Shown: one piece after another, positions 1 to 11,678 of the stretch
Position numbering within the stretch: the first letter of the stretch is position 1
Layout: each line of letters starts with the position of its first letter
NCBI GenBank assembly: GCA_022376925.1
Contig: JAIOJX010000028.1
Location: 67,669,001 to 67,733,000 of the forward strand
Reading direction: 5' to 3'
Length of the DNA stretch: 64,000 nucleotides
Origin: Tragulus kanchil
Lineage: Eukaryota > Chordata > Mammalia > Artiodactyla > Tragulidae
The notes under the pieces: model-generated
Database searches by the model: none
Told to the model about the DNA's origin: nothing
Seen by the model: only the letters and a program-made list of their open reading frames with translations
Program-made: the position numbers and the translations under genes

Positions 1-77
1 TTATTGGGCTTGTTGTTTAACAATTTTGTTTTATTCAGGAATTATTCTGTATGTTAGGGAAATTTAAGCGATTGATT

Positions 78-288
78 GGGCTTCCCAGGTGGAGCTAGTG
101 GTAAGGGACCTTCCTGCCAATGCAGGAGACAGAAGAGATCTTTCCCGGGTTGGGAAGATCCCCTGGAGGACAGCATGGGGACCACGGCAGTATTCTTACC
201 TAAATAAACCAATAGACAGAGGAGCGTGCTGACTACAGTTCATAACATCACAAAGAGAAGGACACTACTGAAGTGACTTAACATGCAC
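78..288 (+). mobile_element. Bov-tA type SINE
   Basis: tRNA-derived ruminant SINE in forward orientation. Seen: a diverged head of the GGCTTCCCTGGTGGCTCAG type, the core GCCAATGCAGGAGACA, then GGGAAGATCCCCTGGA and the CAGTATTCTTACCT and AGACAGAGGAGC blocks, ending in a CACAAAGAGAAGGACACTACTGA tail segment. Several indels against the family pattern suggest an old copy. It is noncoding and carries no retrotransposition genes; such elements depend on a LINE partner, classically BovB. Confidence 0.85.
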
Positions 289-358
289 CCACAACCAATT
301 GATCACCATCAAATCCCAGGAAGTTTTATACAGCTTCTTCCACCTAATAAAGATTTTT

Positions 359-680
359 TTTTTTTTAATTTTATTTATTTATCTTTTGGGGGATGGGGTG
401 GGGAGGGAGGGGGATGGGCGGGCCACTTCTATTGGTGCTTCATTTCTCTATTTTCATCCGTCTTTGTTCTTTGGCTCCTGTGGGCCTCCCATCGCGGTGG
501 CCACTGTCTTCACAGAGCACTGGCTCTGGGCGCACGCACGCCAGAGCTCCAGCTCGGTAATTGGACACATCGGTCCTGCCGCTCCGCGGCACGTGGGATC
601 TTCCCAGGCCAGGGATCGAACTGGCTCCCCTTGCACTGCAAGGTGGTGTCCTTACCCACTGGACCACCAGGGGAAACCCC
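359..680 (-). mobile_element. CHR-like SINE with G-rich 3' tail, 16-bp target-site duplication
   Basis: Reverse-oriented tRNA-derived SINE of the CHR type. On the plus strand it starts with the T-rich tail (351-366), then a G-run segment (388-422), then the body (TTGTTCTTTGGCTCCTGTGG, a GGACACATCGGTCC block, GGGATCTTCCCAGGCCAGGG) and ends at the head, CCACTGGACCACCAGGGG. It is flanked by an exact 16-bp direct repeat, CCTAATAAAGATTTTT, at 343-358 and 681-696, which marks the insertion. The overlapping open frames of 128 and 149 codons are only translations of this SINE. Confidence 0.88.
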
Positions 681-773
681 CCTAATAAAGATTTTTGAGT
701 CACCTACTCAAAGAAAGCCATATGTCATGTGAATTGGGATGAAACTCTGATCTGATATCATTTACACTGTGTG

Positions 774-983
774 AAAGTGAAAGTTGTGTCTGACTCTTTG
801 TGACCGTATGGACTGCAGCCCACCAGGCTCCTCTGTCCATGGAATTTTCCAGGCAGGAATACTGGAGTGGGTTGCCATTTCCTTCTCAGTGGATCTTCCC
901 AACCCAGGGGTAGAAGCCAAGTCTCCTGTATCTCCTGCATTGACAAGCAGATTCTTTACTGTCTGAGCCACCAGGAAAGCCCC
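774..983 (-). mobile_element. Bov-A/Bov-tA SINE with target-site duplication
   Basis: Reverse-oriented ruminant SINE. Seen: GTGTCTGACTCTTTGTGACC, ATGGACTGCAGCCCACCAGG, CCATGGAATTTTCCAGGCA, and the head complement GAGCCACCAGGAAAGCCC. The 17-bp flanks ATCATTTACACTGTGTG (757-773) and ATCATTCACACTGTATG (984-1000) match at 15 positions, consistent with an aged target-site duplication. Confidence 0.88.
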
Positions 984-1079
984 ATCATTCACACTGTATG
1001 TAGTTTTATTTTGCCCATTGGTGGTGACCTATGATGATCAAGTAGCATTGTGTACCAGTGTGAACTCGCAAAAGGTTTG

Positions 1080-3210
1080 CTGATGTGGCAGCCAACAGAC
1101 ATTATTTATGTTTGGTATTTCAGTGCATAGTGTTTCCTGGACAGCTGATTGAAGCCACTCAGAGATCAGCATTATTGTTTCAAAATTTTTTAAAAAAATG
1201 AAATTGTACAAAGGTTAAAAGAATAGTGTAATAAGTATACTTATATCTCCCCCTTAGATGGTCTATTCTTTATTATTTTGCTACATTTACTTAAAAAGTT
1301 CTATCTTCTTCTATGTATATGAAAAAATATATATTTTCATTTATGTCCTTTCTGCTGAAATGTTTGAAATTAAATTGCAAACATTGTGATATTTACTCTA
1401 CTTCAACATGTATATCACAAGAAATAGACCATCCTTTTACATGAACACAATATTTTCATATCTAAGAAACAGAATATCATCACAGTAATATCTGAGATGC
1501 AGTTCTATTCAGGTTTTCCCAGTTGACCCATGTGTCCTTTATAGCTGTGTGAATGTAGCTTTTATTCATGTATTTTATTATTTTTTGTGGTCTAATCAAG
1601 GATCACGGTTTGCTTTTAGTTATGTCTCCTTAGTCTCTTTTAATCTATAATCATTCCTTTGCTTTTTATGTTCTTTTTTTTTTTTTTCTCTGTCTTTCAC
1701 AGCTTGATAAGTTTGTCAAATCCAGGTCAGCTGTTTTGTAAAGTATTCTACAATTTGGATTTGTTTGCTTTCTTATGACTAGTTTCATATATAAGTATTC
1801 TTCGCTAGTTTATATTTCCCAGTGCATCATATCAGAAGAAGCAAAATGCTAATTTTTCACATTACTAATGATGCTTGCTTTCATCCCTGTTAAGATACTA
1901 TCACTATTCTAAAAATACCTTTTTTCATAATTAATAAACAATCTGTTAGTTAAACTTTGAGTGTGTGGGAATCCTTTTACTCTATATTTTTTAGCATCAT
2001 TTGATGATTCTTGCCTATATAAATTCTTATATTGTCATTTGTGAAATGGTGATTTTCTAATTTTATTATTCCTTCTCCATCTTTTATTTCATAGAGCTTT
2101 TCCTCCCTCTTCCCCATACATTTAATTAGGTATGTGTTTTTTGACAGCTGATTGAGGGCCACTGATGTGGCAGCCAACAGACATTATTTATGTTTGGTAT
2201 TTCAGTGCATAGTGTTTCCTGGACAGCTGATTGAAGCCACTCAGAGATCAGCATTATTGTTTCAAAATTTTTTAAAAAAATGAAATTGTACAAAGGTTAA
2301 AAGAATAGTGTAATAAGTATACTTATATCTCCCCCTTAGATGGTCTATTCTTTATTATTTTGCTACATTTACTTAAAAAGTTCTATCTTCTTCTATGTAT
2401 ATGAAAAAATATATATTTTCATTTATGTCCTTTCTGCTGAAATGTTTGAAATTAAATTGCAAACATTGTGATATTTACTCTACTTCAACATGTATATCAC
2501 AAGAAATAGACCATCCTTTTACATGAACACAATATTTTCATATCTAAGAAACAGAATATCATCACAGTAATATCTGAGATGCAGTTCTATTCAGGTTTTC
2601 CCAGTTGACCCATGTGTCCTTTATAGCTGTGTGAATGTAGCTTTTATTCATGTATTTTATTATTTTTTGTGGTCTAATCAAGGATCACGGTTTGCTTTTA
2701 GTTATGTCTCCTTAGTCTCTTTTAATCTATAATCATTCCTTTGCTTTTTATGTTCTTTTTTTTTTTTTTCTCTGTCTTTCACAGCTTGATAAGTTTGTCA
2801 AATCCAGGTCAGCTGTTTTGTAAAGTATTCTACAATTTGGATTTGTTTGCTTTCTTATGACTAGTTTCATATATAAGTATTCTTCGCTAGTTTATATTTC
2901 CCAGTGCATCATATCAGAAGAAGCAAAATGCTAATTTTTCACATTACTAATGATGCTTGCTTTCATCCCTGTTAAGATACTATCACTATTCTAAAAATAC
3001 CTTTTTTCATAATTAATAAACAATCTGTTAGTTAAACTTTGAGTGTGTGGGAATCCTTTTACTCTATATTTTTTAGCATCATTTGATGATTCTTGCCTAT
3101 ATAAATTCTTATATTGTCATTTGTGAAATGGTGATTTTCTAATTTTATTATTCCTTCTCCATCTTTTATTACATAGAGCTTTTCCTCCCCTCTTCCCCAT
3201 ACATTTAATT
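1080..3210. repeat. Direct duplication pair 1 (offset 1082)
   Basis: Copy A 1080-2127 and copy B 2162-3210 are nearly identical. I see one substitution (TTTC versus TTAC before ATAGAGC) and one inserted C near the right end. The filler at 2128-2161 contains GACAGCTGATTGAGGG, which echoes GACAGCTGATTGAAGC inside the unit at 1141-1156. The content is AT-rich ancient L1-like sequence with no gene. Probably an assembly duplication (see findings). Confidence 0.9.
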
Positions 3211-3480
3211 GACCCTTCTTAAATTAATATAATTTATTATTTTCTTTAGAAAGTTTCAATTGTCTCAGATTTGGCCAGTTGGATCTTTGAAACTAACCTC
3301 TATATTTTCCTGTAGGTTTCCATCAATTACTGAGCACTTTTTCAAAGCTTCCTGACACGATAAGAATATTTAGTGCTGCCATTGAATTTTCCTTGGTCAT
3401 TTCTCCAAGGAACTCTAGATTTTTTATGTGGAGAAAGGCATTTAGATATTAGGGTAGCATAAGTATCTTTTGCTTGTGTT
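1490..3480. mobile_element. Ancient L1 (L1M-type) 3' region remnant
   Basis: Diverged sequence resembling the untranslated 3' part of an old mammalian L1. Seen: TGTCTCCTTAGTCTCTTTTA, a GTCAAATCCAGGTCAGCTGT block, CCCAGTGCATCATATCAG, TTTGATGATTCTTGCCT and, beyond the duplicated block, CATTTCTCCAAGGAACTCTA near 3400. Those phrases in that order are what I remember of L1M-class elements. The duplicated stretch 2162-3210 lies inside this range. No coding potential; orientation not assigned. Confidence 0.5.
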
Positions 3481-5369
3481 ATATACATTCTTCTGTTCCC
3501 ACTTGTTAAATTTTGGATTATATGCAATTAGAGCATTTTCTTCCTTTGTATTTTCTTCAGTGAAGTACTTAATTTCAAATTCTGCTACCTAAAATTCTGC
3601 AGAATTGGCAGAGGGTGAGAACCCCTCTGTCTTCATCTGACAGAGTGAAAGCTCTAGAATTTCACACTTCCCTTCAAATCTTTTTCAGTCACCTCTGTTT
3701 GTCTTTCATCTGAGTTTTGCAGATGTTCCTAGAATAAACAGGGATAATTAGTGAACCGCAATATCTGGAAGATAAAACAAGTGCATACCTGTTTGCTTGC
3801 CATCTGTTCCACTTTGGATTGGATAAATACATATTCAGTGCCCCCAAACAGCGTGCATGTCTCAAATGCCCACTGTGACTGGCTCCAGTTCTATCTGGTT
3901 GATTCTGATTATTTCATTATACTCTTCAGATTTATAAACCCAGCCATTAAAAGAATTTAGACACGTTAATACCTATGTAGTCCTAACCAGCATGCCTTAA
4001 AAAAAGCGAGAAGTTTTACAAGACAGTGTTTCACTGAAGGACTATTATTATTTTAATGGAACATGTTAGACATGCACATTATTTTAAAAGGTTTCTTTCT
4101 TCCTTTTTGGATTTGTCAGACCTTCATTTACAAATAGGAGATTAACTATCTGTTGATTTTAATGGTTTCAAATGTGATGATGGTGAAAAACAACAATACA
4201 AATTCCAACTTTTTTTCCTACCAATATTTCTACGTGAAGATTGAGTCTCTGTGACTAGTTCAGAGTGAAATGTATTTCATTTAAAAGAGCTTTTCCCCCC
4301 ATACATTTAATTGACCCTTCTTAAATTAATATAATTTATTATTTTCTTTAGAAAGTTTCAATTGTCTCAGATTTGGCCAGTTGGATCTTTGAAACTAACC
4401 TCTATATTTTCCTGTAGGTTTCCATCAATTACTGAGCACTTTTCAAAGCTTCCTGACACGATAAGAATATTTAGTGCTGCCATTGAATTTTCCTTGGTCA
4501 TTTCTCCAAGGAACTCTAGATTTTTTATGTGGAGAAAGGCATTTAGATATTAGGGTAGCATAAGTATCTTTTGCTTGTGTTATATACATTCTTCTGTTCC
4601 CACTTGTTAAATTTTGGATTATATGCAATTAGAGCATTTTCTTCCTTTGTATTTTCTTCAGTGAAGTACTTAATTTCAAATTCTGCTACCTAAAATTCTG
4701 CAGAATTGGCAGAGGGTGAGAACCCCTCTGTCTTCATCTGACAGAGTGAAAGCTCTAGAATTTCACACTTCCCTTCAAATCTTTTTCAGTCACCTCTGTT
4801 TGTCTTTCATCTGAGTTTTGCAGATGTTCCTAGAATAAACAGGGATAATTAGTGAACCGCAATATCTGGAAGATAAAACAAGTGCATACCTGTTTGCTTG
4901 CCATCTGTTCCACTTTGGATTGGATAAATACATATTCAGTGCCCCCAAACAGCGTGCATGTCTCAAATGCCCACTGTGACTGGCTCCAGTTCTATCTGGT
5001 TGATTCTGATTATTTCATTATACTCTTCAGATTTATAAACCCAGCCATTAAAAGAATTTAGACACGTTAATACCTATGTAGTCCTAACCAGCATGCCTTA
5101 AAAAAAGCGAGAAGTTTTACAAGACAGTGTTTCACTGAAGGACTATTATTATTTTAATGGAACATGTTAGACATGCACATTATTTTAAAAGGTTTCTTTC
5201 TTCCTTTTTGGATTTGTCAGACCTTCATTTACAAATAGGAGATTAACTATCTGTTGATTTTAATGGTTTCAAATGTGATGATGGTGAAAAACAACAATAC
5301 AAATTCCAACTTTTTTTCCTACCAATATTTCTACGTGAAGATTGAGTCTCTGTGACTAGTTCAGAGTGA
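3195..5369. repeat. Direct duplication pair 2 (offset 1101-1102)
   Basis: Copy A 3195-4268 and copy B 4297-5369. One T is missing in copy B (ACTTTTCAAAG against ACTTTTTCAAAG), which changes the offset from 1102 to 1101 and creates a different spurious open frame. Filler 4269-4296 ends in AGAGCTTTTCC, a degraded echo of the sequence just left of copy A. The left edge of copy A is also the right edge of pair 1 copy B. No gene inside. Confidence 0.9.
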
Positions 5370-5889
5370 TCATTTCAATTGGCTCAAGTCCATTAACTGT
5401 AGGGAAAAACACCTGGCAAGGCGATTGGTAGCAGCCCATTCTTGTTAACCTTTCAGCTTTCACAATAACTAACAGCAGGCACAGAGTCAGGGCCTCTAAT
5501 TAACTGGCATTAAAGCTTCTGACAGCTAATAACTTTTTATGGGTTTCCAGGACTAAGTAAAAGAAAATGTTCTGATTAATTAGAATCAAAGAATTTTCAA
5601 ATTCCATAATCCTAGAATTGAATAATTTTTAGGCATATAAAGTAAAATAAAGATCAATGCAGCCTCTCAGAAGGCATTTTCTATAAACAGAATAGATTTT
5701 TCAAAGCACATTATTTTAGCCACTTTAATCCAGTTCAGTTTTCAGCTACTGTGCTCTTTTTTATTTTGTAAAAGGGAAGATAGCTAAGAAATGAAGAACG
5801 AAAGTGTCAACTCTGGAAGTTAAGTTTTAACGAATCTTCCCATCTGTAAAATTATTTCTGCTAGTAAGTTATAGAAACTCTTCGTGCTA
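5370..5889. other. Single-copy AT-rich DNA, no gene seen
   Basis: No coding frame, SINE or LINE that I recognise. Composition is AT-rich with few CpG. It is not part of any duplicated block. Confidence 0.5.
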
Positions 5890-5892
5890 AGG

Positions 5893-6015
5893 TAAGGGTT
5901 GGACCCCTGGGTCAGGAAAATCATCTGGCGGAGGGCATGGCAACCCACTCCAGTATTCTTGTCTGGAGAATCCCATGGACCGAGGATCCTGGCAGACTAT
6001 AATGACTGAGCATGC
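5893..6015 (+). mobile_element. Partial Bov-A/Bov-tA SINE
   Basis: Seen: CATGGCAACCCACTCCAGTA, TTCTTGTCTGGAGAATCCCA, GGATCCTGGCAGACTATAAT and GACTGAGCATGCATGCATA. The tRNA-like head is degraded (GGTTGGACCCCTGGGTCAGG), so this is a 5'-damaged copy. Confidence 0.8.
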
Positions 6016-6851
6016 ATGCATATGTGACAGAGGATACAGGTGAACATCTAGGTAAAGAGATACACGGGACAAGGTCAGGGAAGGTCCTGAGAGCACATCT
6101 TTTGTCTTTGTAGAGTTGGGGTGCATCACTCTCCTTAGTGTGGTCATGTTTGTCAACCTGGAAGCTCCCTGAACTTTGTACTATTGGGATTTTCATGGAG
6201 GCTTCCTCACAGAAAAATGACCAATCGTTAACTTCATTTTTTCTTTACCCTGGAGAACAGGCTTCTGGGATGGGGGGCAGGTAGGGGCTGAAAATGCCAA
6301 ACATCAAAAAAAGGCTTGGTCTTTCTGGTGGCCAGCTCCAAGCCCACCCAGTGTTACCTCATTAGAACAAGAGATACTCCCAGGGTTCTCATCATTTACA
6401 AAATTACAAGGGTTTTAACAGTTCTGTGTGCCAGGAACAATATACATATGTTATATTGCTTCACAAGTATCCAATACAGTATGCTAAAAACTTCACCCAG
6501 CTTCCAATTTTACCACTCAATGTTAGAGGGCCTGGTGAAGATAATACTTTTAGCTGTTTGTATGTAGGAGGGAAGATTCTGGAGAAATAAAATAAGGCCC
6601 CACCTTCTTAGCACTGCAGTAAAAAATTGCAATGAATTCTAAATAAAAAAATGTTTTTCAGGGAAGCAAGTGTTTCTAGTGAAAAAAAAAAAAAACAGTT
6701 CTTTATAGTTTGCCTTTATTTTTTTCTAAAGCAGGCAGCTACAATATTCCACATTAAGGTTTCAGGGAATAGATATAACCAATATGAGAAATGAAGAGAG
6801 AAAAGAAGAAACAACTTTTGAAATTCTTCATTAGGAGAAAGGCCATTGGAC
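6016..6851. other. Intergenic DNA, nothing recognised
   Basis: No convincing gene or repeat. The 83-codon open frame at 6316-6567 has no recognisable domain or supporting signals. Two A-runs (near 6680 and 6640) are the only simple features. Confidence 0.45.
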
Positions 6852-9013
6852 TTTCTAAACCTTAACATTTTTTTTTTTTAATCAAACAATGGAATTAGAA
6901 GAAAGCATGGTAGACAGAATCAGTATTTTCCAGACTTAGCAATTCAATACAATCTACTTGGACTGAGAAAGAATAATTAGAAGGAAGGAAGTTTATGTAT
7001 GGCTGGCCCCTGTGTTCTGTTTTTCCACCCTTGCTTGAAAACTGGGAAGGCATAGACAGATCCCAGATCTCAGAGCAAGAGCTATTCTCTCTTTCTAAGT
7101 GAGGACCTGAAGTCCCAAGATCCAGAGCTCACCCTTGTTCTCAACACTGTGTGGAGGCAAAAGGCAGACTTGGATGGCAAGTGTAAAATGAGAGAGTCTG
7201 AAGCAGCCTCACAGAACTTCTCACAACCTACAGCAGTGAGGGAGGGCAGTTGACTGTTTTCTCTGCCTCTGTGTAAGTAACAGAGAATGGGAGTCAGATC
7301 TGGAGGGTTACTACTGGAGTGGTCGTGAGAAAACACAGAGGCATCCTGCATTGGTCAGTGAGTGAGGATTAGTTGGTAACATGCTCATCTCAGAGGATGC
7401 AGACAGGAAGAGCTCAAGAGTAAGGACCAATACTATGTCCTCATTCCTTGATACTGGGGTATTACCTAAGAACTCTTGATATATATGACATAACTCTGGG
7501 AATAAAGGAAATAGCCATAACTTAAGATTTTGTTTTTATTTGATCAAATAGAGGTCTAAAAACAAAATTATGTTCAAGTATAGAAAAATAAACAAATGTA
7601 CACTTCTTGCCCACCTGGCTTTTATAGAATGGTATCTATATGCATTGTATTTGTAATTGAAGTTATTCATGTGTCAGCTTTAATAAATTCTGTGAGAATG
7701 TGAGGTCATCTTTTTGACTTCCAGGACCCTCAAAAATAGAAGGAACTTTACTCAATGGTCTTGAATAGTTTAGTCCAAAAATATTCCTAGTAGCAAATTT
7801 TCCTGGGTAATCAGCTCATTCATCCACTATTAACAAGTCTGGTGCTCAGGAACTTTTATCATTTCACTGAATCTTCAGACATAACCAGCTATAGTGCAGC
7901 ATCAGTTAATCCAAAGACTGAAAGGGCACAAACAAGTTTCTAAACCTTAACATTTTTTTTTTTTAATCAAACAATGGAATTAGAAGAAAGCATGGTAGAC
8001 AGAATCAGTATTTTCCAGACTTAGCAATTCAATACAATCTACTTGGACTGAGAAAGAATAATTAGAAGGAAGGAAGTTTATGTATGGCTGGCCCCTGTGT
8101 TCTGTTTTTCCACCCTTGCTTGAAAACTGGGAAGGCATAGACAGATCCCAGATCTCAGAGCAAGAGCTATTCTCTCTTTCTAAGTGAGGACCTGAAGTCC
8201 CAAGATCCAGAGCTCACCCTTGTTCTCAACACTGTGTGGAGGCAAAAGGCAGACTTGGATGGCAAGTGTAAAATGAGAGAGTCTGAAGCAGCCTCACAGA
8301 ACTTCTCACAACCTACAGCAGTGAGGGAGGGCAGTTGACTGTTTTCTCTGCCTCTGTGTAAGTAACAGAGAATGGGAGTCAGATCTGGAGGGTTACTACT
8401 GGAGTGGTCGTGAGAAAACACAGAGGCATCCTGCATTGGTCAGTGAGTGAGGATTAGTTGGTAACATGCTCATCTCAGAGGATGCAGACAGGAAGAGCTC
8501 AAGAGTAAGGACCAATACTATGTCCTCATTCCTTGATACTGGGGTATTACCTAAGAACTCTTGATATATATGACATAACTCTGGGAATAAAGGAAATAGC
8601 CATAACTTAAGATTTTGTTTTTATTTGATCAAATAGAGGTCTAAAAACAAAATTATGTTCAAGTATAGAAAAATAAACAAATGTACACTTCTTGCCCACC
8701 TGGCTTTTATAGAATGGTATCTATATGCATTGTATTTGTAATTGAAGTTATTCATGTGTCAGCTTTAATAAATTCTGTGAGAATGTGAGGTCATCTTTTT
8801 GACTTCCAGGACCCTCAAAAATAGAAGGAACTTTACTCAATGGTCTTGAATAGTTTAGTCCAAAAATATTCCTAGTAGCAAATTTTCCTGGGTAATCAGC
8901 TCATTCATCCACTATTAACAAGTCTGGTGCTCAGGAACTTTTATCATTTCACTGAATCTTCAGACATAACCAGCTATAGTGCAGCATCAGTTAATCCAAA
9001 GACTGAAAGGGCA
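6852..9013. repeat. Direct duplication pair 3 (offset 1085)
   Basis: Copy A 6852-7928 and copy B 7937-9013, constant offset, so no net indel. Copy A leaves the alignment after GGGCA with CAAACAAG, where the single-copy continuation after copy B reads ACAAACCAG: the end of copy A looks like a slightly corrupted version of the true continuation. The 89-codon open frame seen twice inside (7082-7351, 8167-8436, minus strand) has no recognisable domain and is taken as chance. Confidence 0.9.
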
Positions 9014-9152
9014 ACAAACCAGAAGATACTAAAAACTTGAGTATATAGGTACCCAGTCTCAATATCTGATATTTCTCTATTTCTTGTCTTCAGTATTCTC
9101 TTGGTTTCTAATATACCGGACTCAACTCATCTAGCTCCCCTCCCATCTTTGT

Positions 9153-9393
9153 GTACATGTTTGAGTGTGTATGTGCTCAGTCATGTCTGACTCTTTGCAA
9201 CCCCGTGGACTGTAGCACCAGGCTCCTTGGTCCATGGAATTTTCTAGGCAAAAATATTCTATAGTTCTTTGTTTCCTACTCCAGGAAAATCTTCCTACTC
9301 TGGGGGATCTACCTGACTCAGAAATTGAACCCAGCATCTCTTGCGTCTTCTGCATTGGCAGGTGGATTCTTTGCCACTGTGCCACCTAGGAAG
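9153..9393 (-). mobile_element. Bov-A2-like SINE with 10-bp target-site duplication
   Basis: Reverse-oriented. Seen: TGCTCAGTCATGTCTGACTC, TTTGCAACCCCGTGGACTGT, CCATGGAATTTTCTAGGCA, TTGAACCCAGCATCTCTTGC and GTGCCACCTAGGAAGCC. It is flanked by CCATCTTTGT at 9143-9152 and 9394-9403. A T-rich insertion near 9258-9285 interrupts the usual body. Confidence 0.85.
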
Positions 9394-9519
9394 CCATCTT
9401 TGTACTCTCCTACTCAAGTTTTTGTGGGATTGGTTTCTCCTTCATTGATTTTATTTAGACTCCAGACTATAAATTCTATCTGGATACTTATGATTCACAC
9501 ATTTATATATCTGACTCAT

Positions 9520-11678
9520 TTTTCTCTCCTGAGCTCCAACTGCCCCTTTGCCTCTGCATCTAGAAGTCTAATAGGCTTCTAAAATTTAACATGTCTAAAA
9601 CTGAGCTCCTGATATACTCCCCCAAGCCAACTTCTCCCACACTTTGCTGCCATCTCAGTAAATGGCAATTTTCTGTTTCCAGTTTCCTAGTCCAAAAGCC
9701 TGGTGCCTTCTCTGACTACTTCATTTTTCTTGAACTTCACATCCAAGATCCCAGGGAAACCTACTTGATTCTATCTTTAAATATACCCAGAACCTTACCA
9801 TTCTCATCACATCTGTTGCTGTCACACAACCCCAAGCTGCCACGGGTTCTTATCTAGATCGTTGTGATAGTCTCTCAGCTGGCCTTTCTGTTTCTAACCT
9901 TCTCGCCCTACAGCCTATTTTCAACATGATGGTCAGAATATTACTTTGAAATTTTATTCAGACTAGGTCACTTCTCTGCACCTAGTTTAGTTTTTCCATG
10001 GCTAATTCAGAGTAAAACCCCCGATCCTGGCTATAGCTCTGTCTGTGCGATCTGACTCCACAGGGCCTCTCAGTCTTCACTCCGGCATCTTACAACCCAG
10101 CAGCTCTGTCTGCTTCGCCTTTTCTCAAACGTACCAGACCTATGTTCAAGACAAGTCCTCTGTACTGCTGCTCGCACATCTGAGAATGTTCTTCCCTATT
10201 ATATCAACATGGTTAGCTCCTTCACTTCCTTCATAGTTTTATTCAAAAATCAATCTTTTTACTGTAACTTCCCTGGTCACTCTTAAGATTTCAAAGCCTA
10301 ATCTTGACATCATAGGATCTTCTCCTCCCATTTGTTATGATTTATTCTTAGAATACATCACTTATTCATATGAATTTTACTTTATCTTTATTGTCTGTCT
10401 CCTGCTTGACAGTATTTCTTTTGGTACAAGTCCTACAGTAGTGCTTGGCATATGGCGTATTCAGTAAATATTTGTTGAATGATCATTTAGTAAATAAATT
10501 AGTATTTACTAAACTCCCCTCAGATTCTTTTTAGTTTTATTAATTTGTGGCCACATGAAAGAAATCTGTCTTGTTAACAACATTTTCAGTGTGCATTTTC
10601 TCTCCTGAGCTCCAACTGCCCCTTTGCCTCTGCATCTAGAAGTCTAATAGGCTTCTAAAATTTAACATGTCTAAAACTGAGCTCCTGATATACTCCCCCA
10701 AGCCAACTTCTCCCACACTTTGCTGCCATCTCAGTAAATGGCAATTTTCTGTTTCCAGTTTCCTAGTCCAAAAGCCTGGTGCCTTCTCTGACTACTTCAT
10801 TTTTCTTGAACTTCACATCCAAGATCCCAGGGAAACCTACTTGATTCTATCTTTAAATATACCCAGAACCTTACCATTCTCATCACATCTGTTGCTGTCA
10901 CACAACCCCAAGCTGCCACGGGTTCTTATCTAGATCGTTGTGATAGTCTCTCAGCTGGCCTTTCTGTTTCTAACCTTCTCGCCCTACAGCCTATTTTCAA
11001 CATGATGGTCAGAATATTACTTTGAAATTTTATTCAGACTAGGTCACTTCTCTGCACCTAGTTTAGTTTTTCCATGGCTAATTCAGAGTAAAACCCCCGA
11101 TCCTGGCTATAGCTCTGTCTGTGCGATCTGACTCCACAGGGCCTCTCAGTCTTCACTCCGGCATCTTACAACCCAGCAGCTCTGTCTGCTTCGCCTTTTC
11201 TCAAACGTACCAGACCTATGTTCAAGACAAGTCCTCTGTACTGCTGCTCGCACATCTGAGAATGTTCTTCCCTATTATATCAACATGGTTAGCTCCTTCA
11301 CTTCCTTCATAGTTTTATTCAAAAATCAATCTTTTTACTGTAACTTCCCTGGTCACTCTTAAGATTTCAAAGCCTAATCTTGACATCATAGGATCTTCTC
11401 CTCCCATTTGTTATGATTTATTCTTAGAATACATCACTTATTCATATGAATTTTACTTTATCTTTATTGTCTGTCTCCTGCTTGACAGTATTTCTTTTGG
11501 TACAAGTCCTACAGTAGTGCTTGGCATATGGTACGTATTCAGTAAATATTTGTTGAATGATCATTTAGTAAATAAATTAGTATTTACTAAACTCCCCTCA
11601 GATTCTTTTTAGTTTTATTAATTTGTGGCCACATGAAAGAAATCTGTCTTGTTAACAACATTTTTCAGTGTGCATTTT
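9520..11678. repeat. Direct duplication pair 4 (offset 1076-1079)
   Basis: Copy A 9520-10599 and copy B 10596-11678 share a TTTT junction with no filler. Differences seen: GGCATATGGCG versus GGCATATGGTACG (2-base insertion in B) and one extra T in the ACATTTTTCAG run of B. The unit carries an L2-like remnant. Confidence 0.9.
9540..10495 (+). mobile_element. Ancient L2-like LINE 3' remnant
   Basis: Pyrimidine-rich sequence with AAACTGAGCTCCTGATATAC, CATCTCAGTAAATGGCAATT, GTTGTGATAGTCTCTCAGCT, a GGGCCTCTCAGTCTTCACTC block, and the end AGTAAATATTTGTTGAATGA. This order resembles old mammal-wide LINE 3' regions of the L2 group. The repeat of the same element at 10616-11575 comes from duplication pair 4. 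The 88-codon open frame beginning at 9591 is a chance frame within it. Confidence 0.55.

Noticed and set aside
283..732. Open frames of 149 and 128 codons
   Set aside because: They are translations of the reverse-oriented CHR-like SINE and its flanks; a SINE explains the open frame and the exact 16-bp repeats bound it.
7082..8436. Two identical 89-codon proteins, as if a tandem gene pair
   Set aside because: The whole 1.08-kb block is duplicated, including noncoding parts; no domain, no synonymous-site pattern, no gene context.
9591..10933. Two identical 88-codon proteins
   Set aside because: They lie within an L2-like remnant that occurs twice through pair 4.
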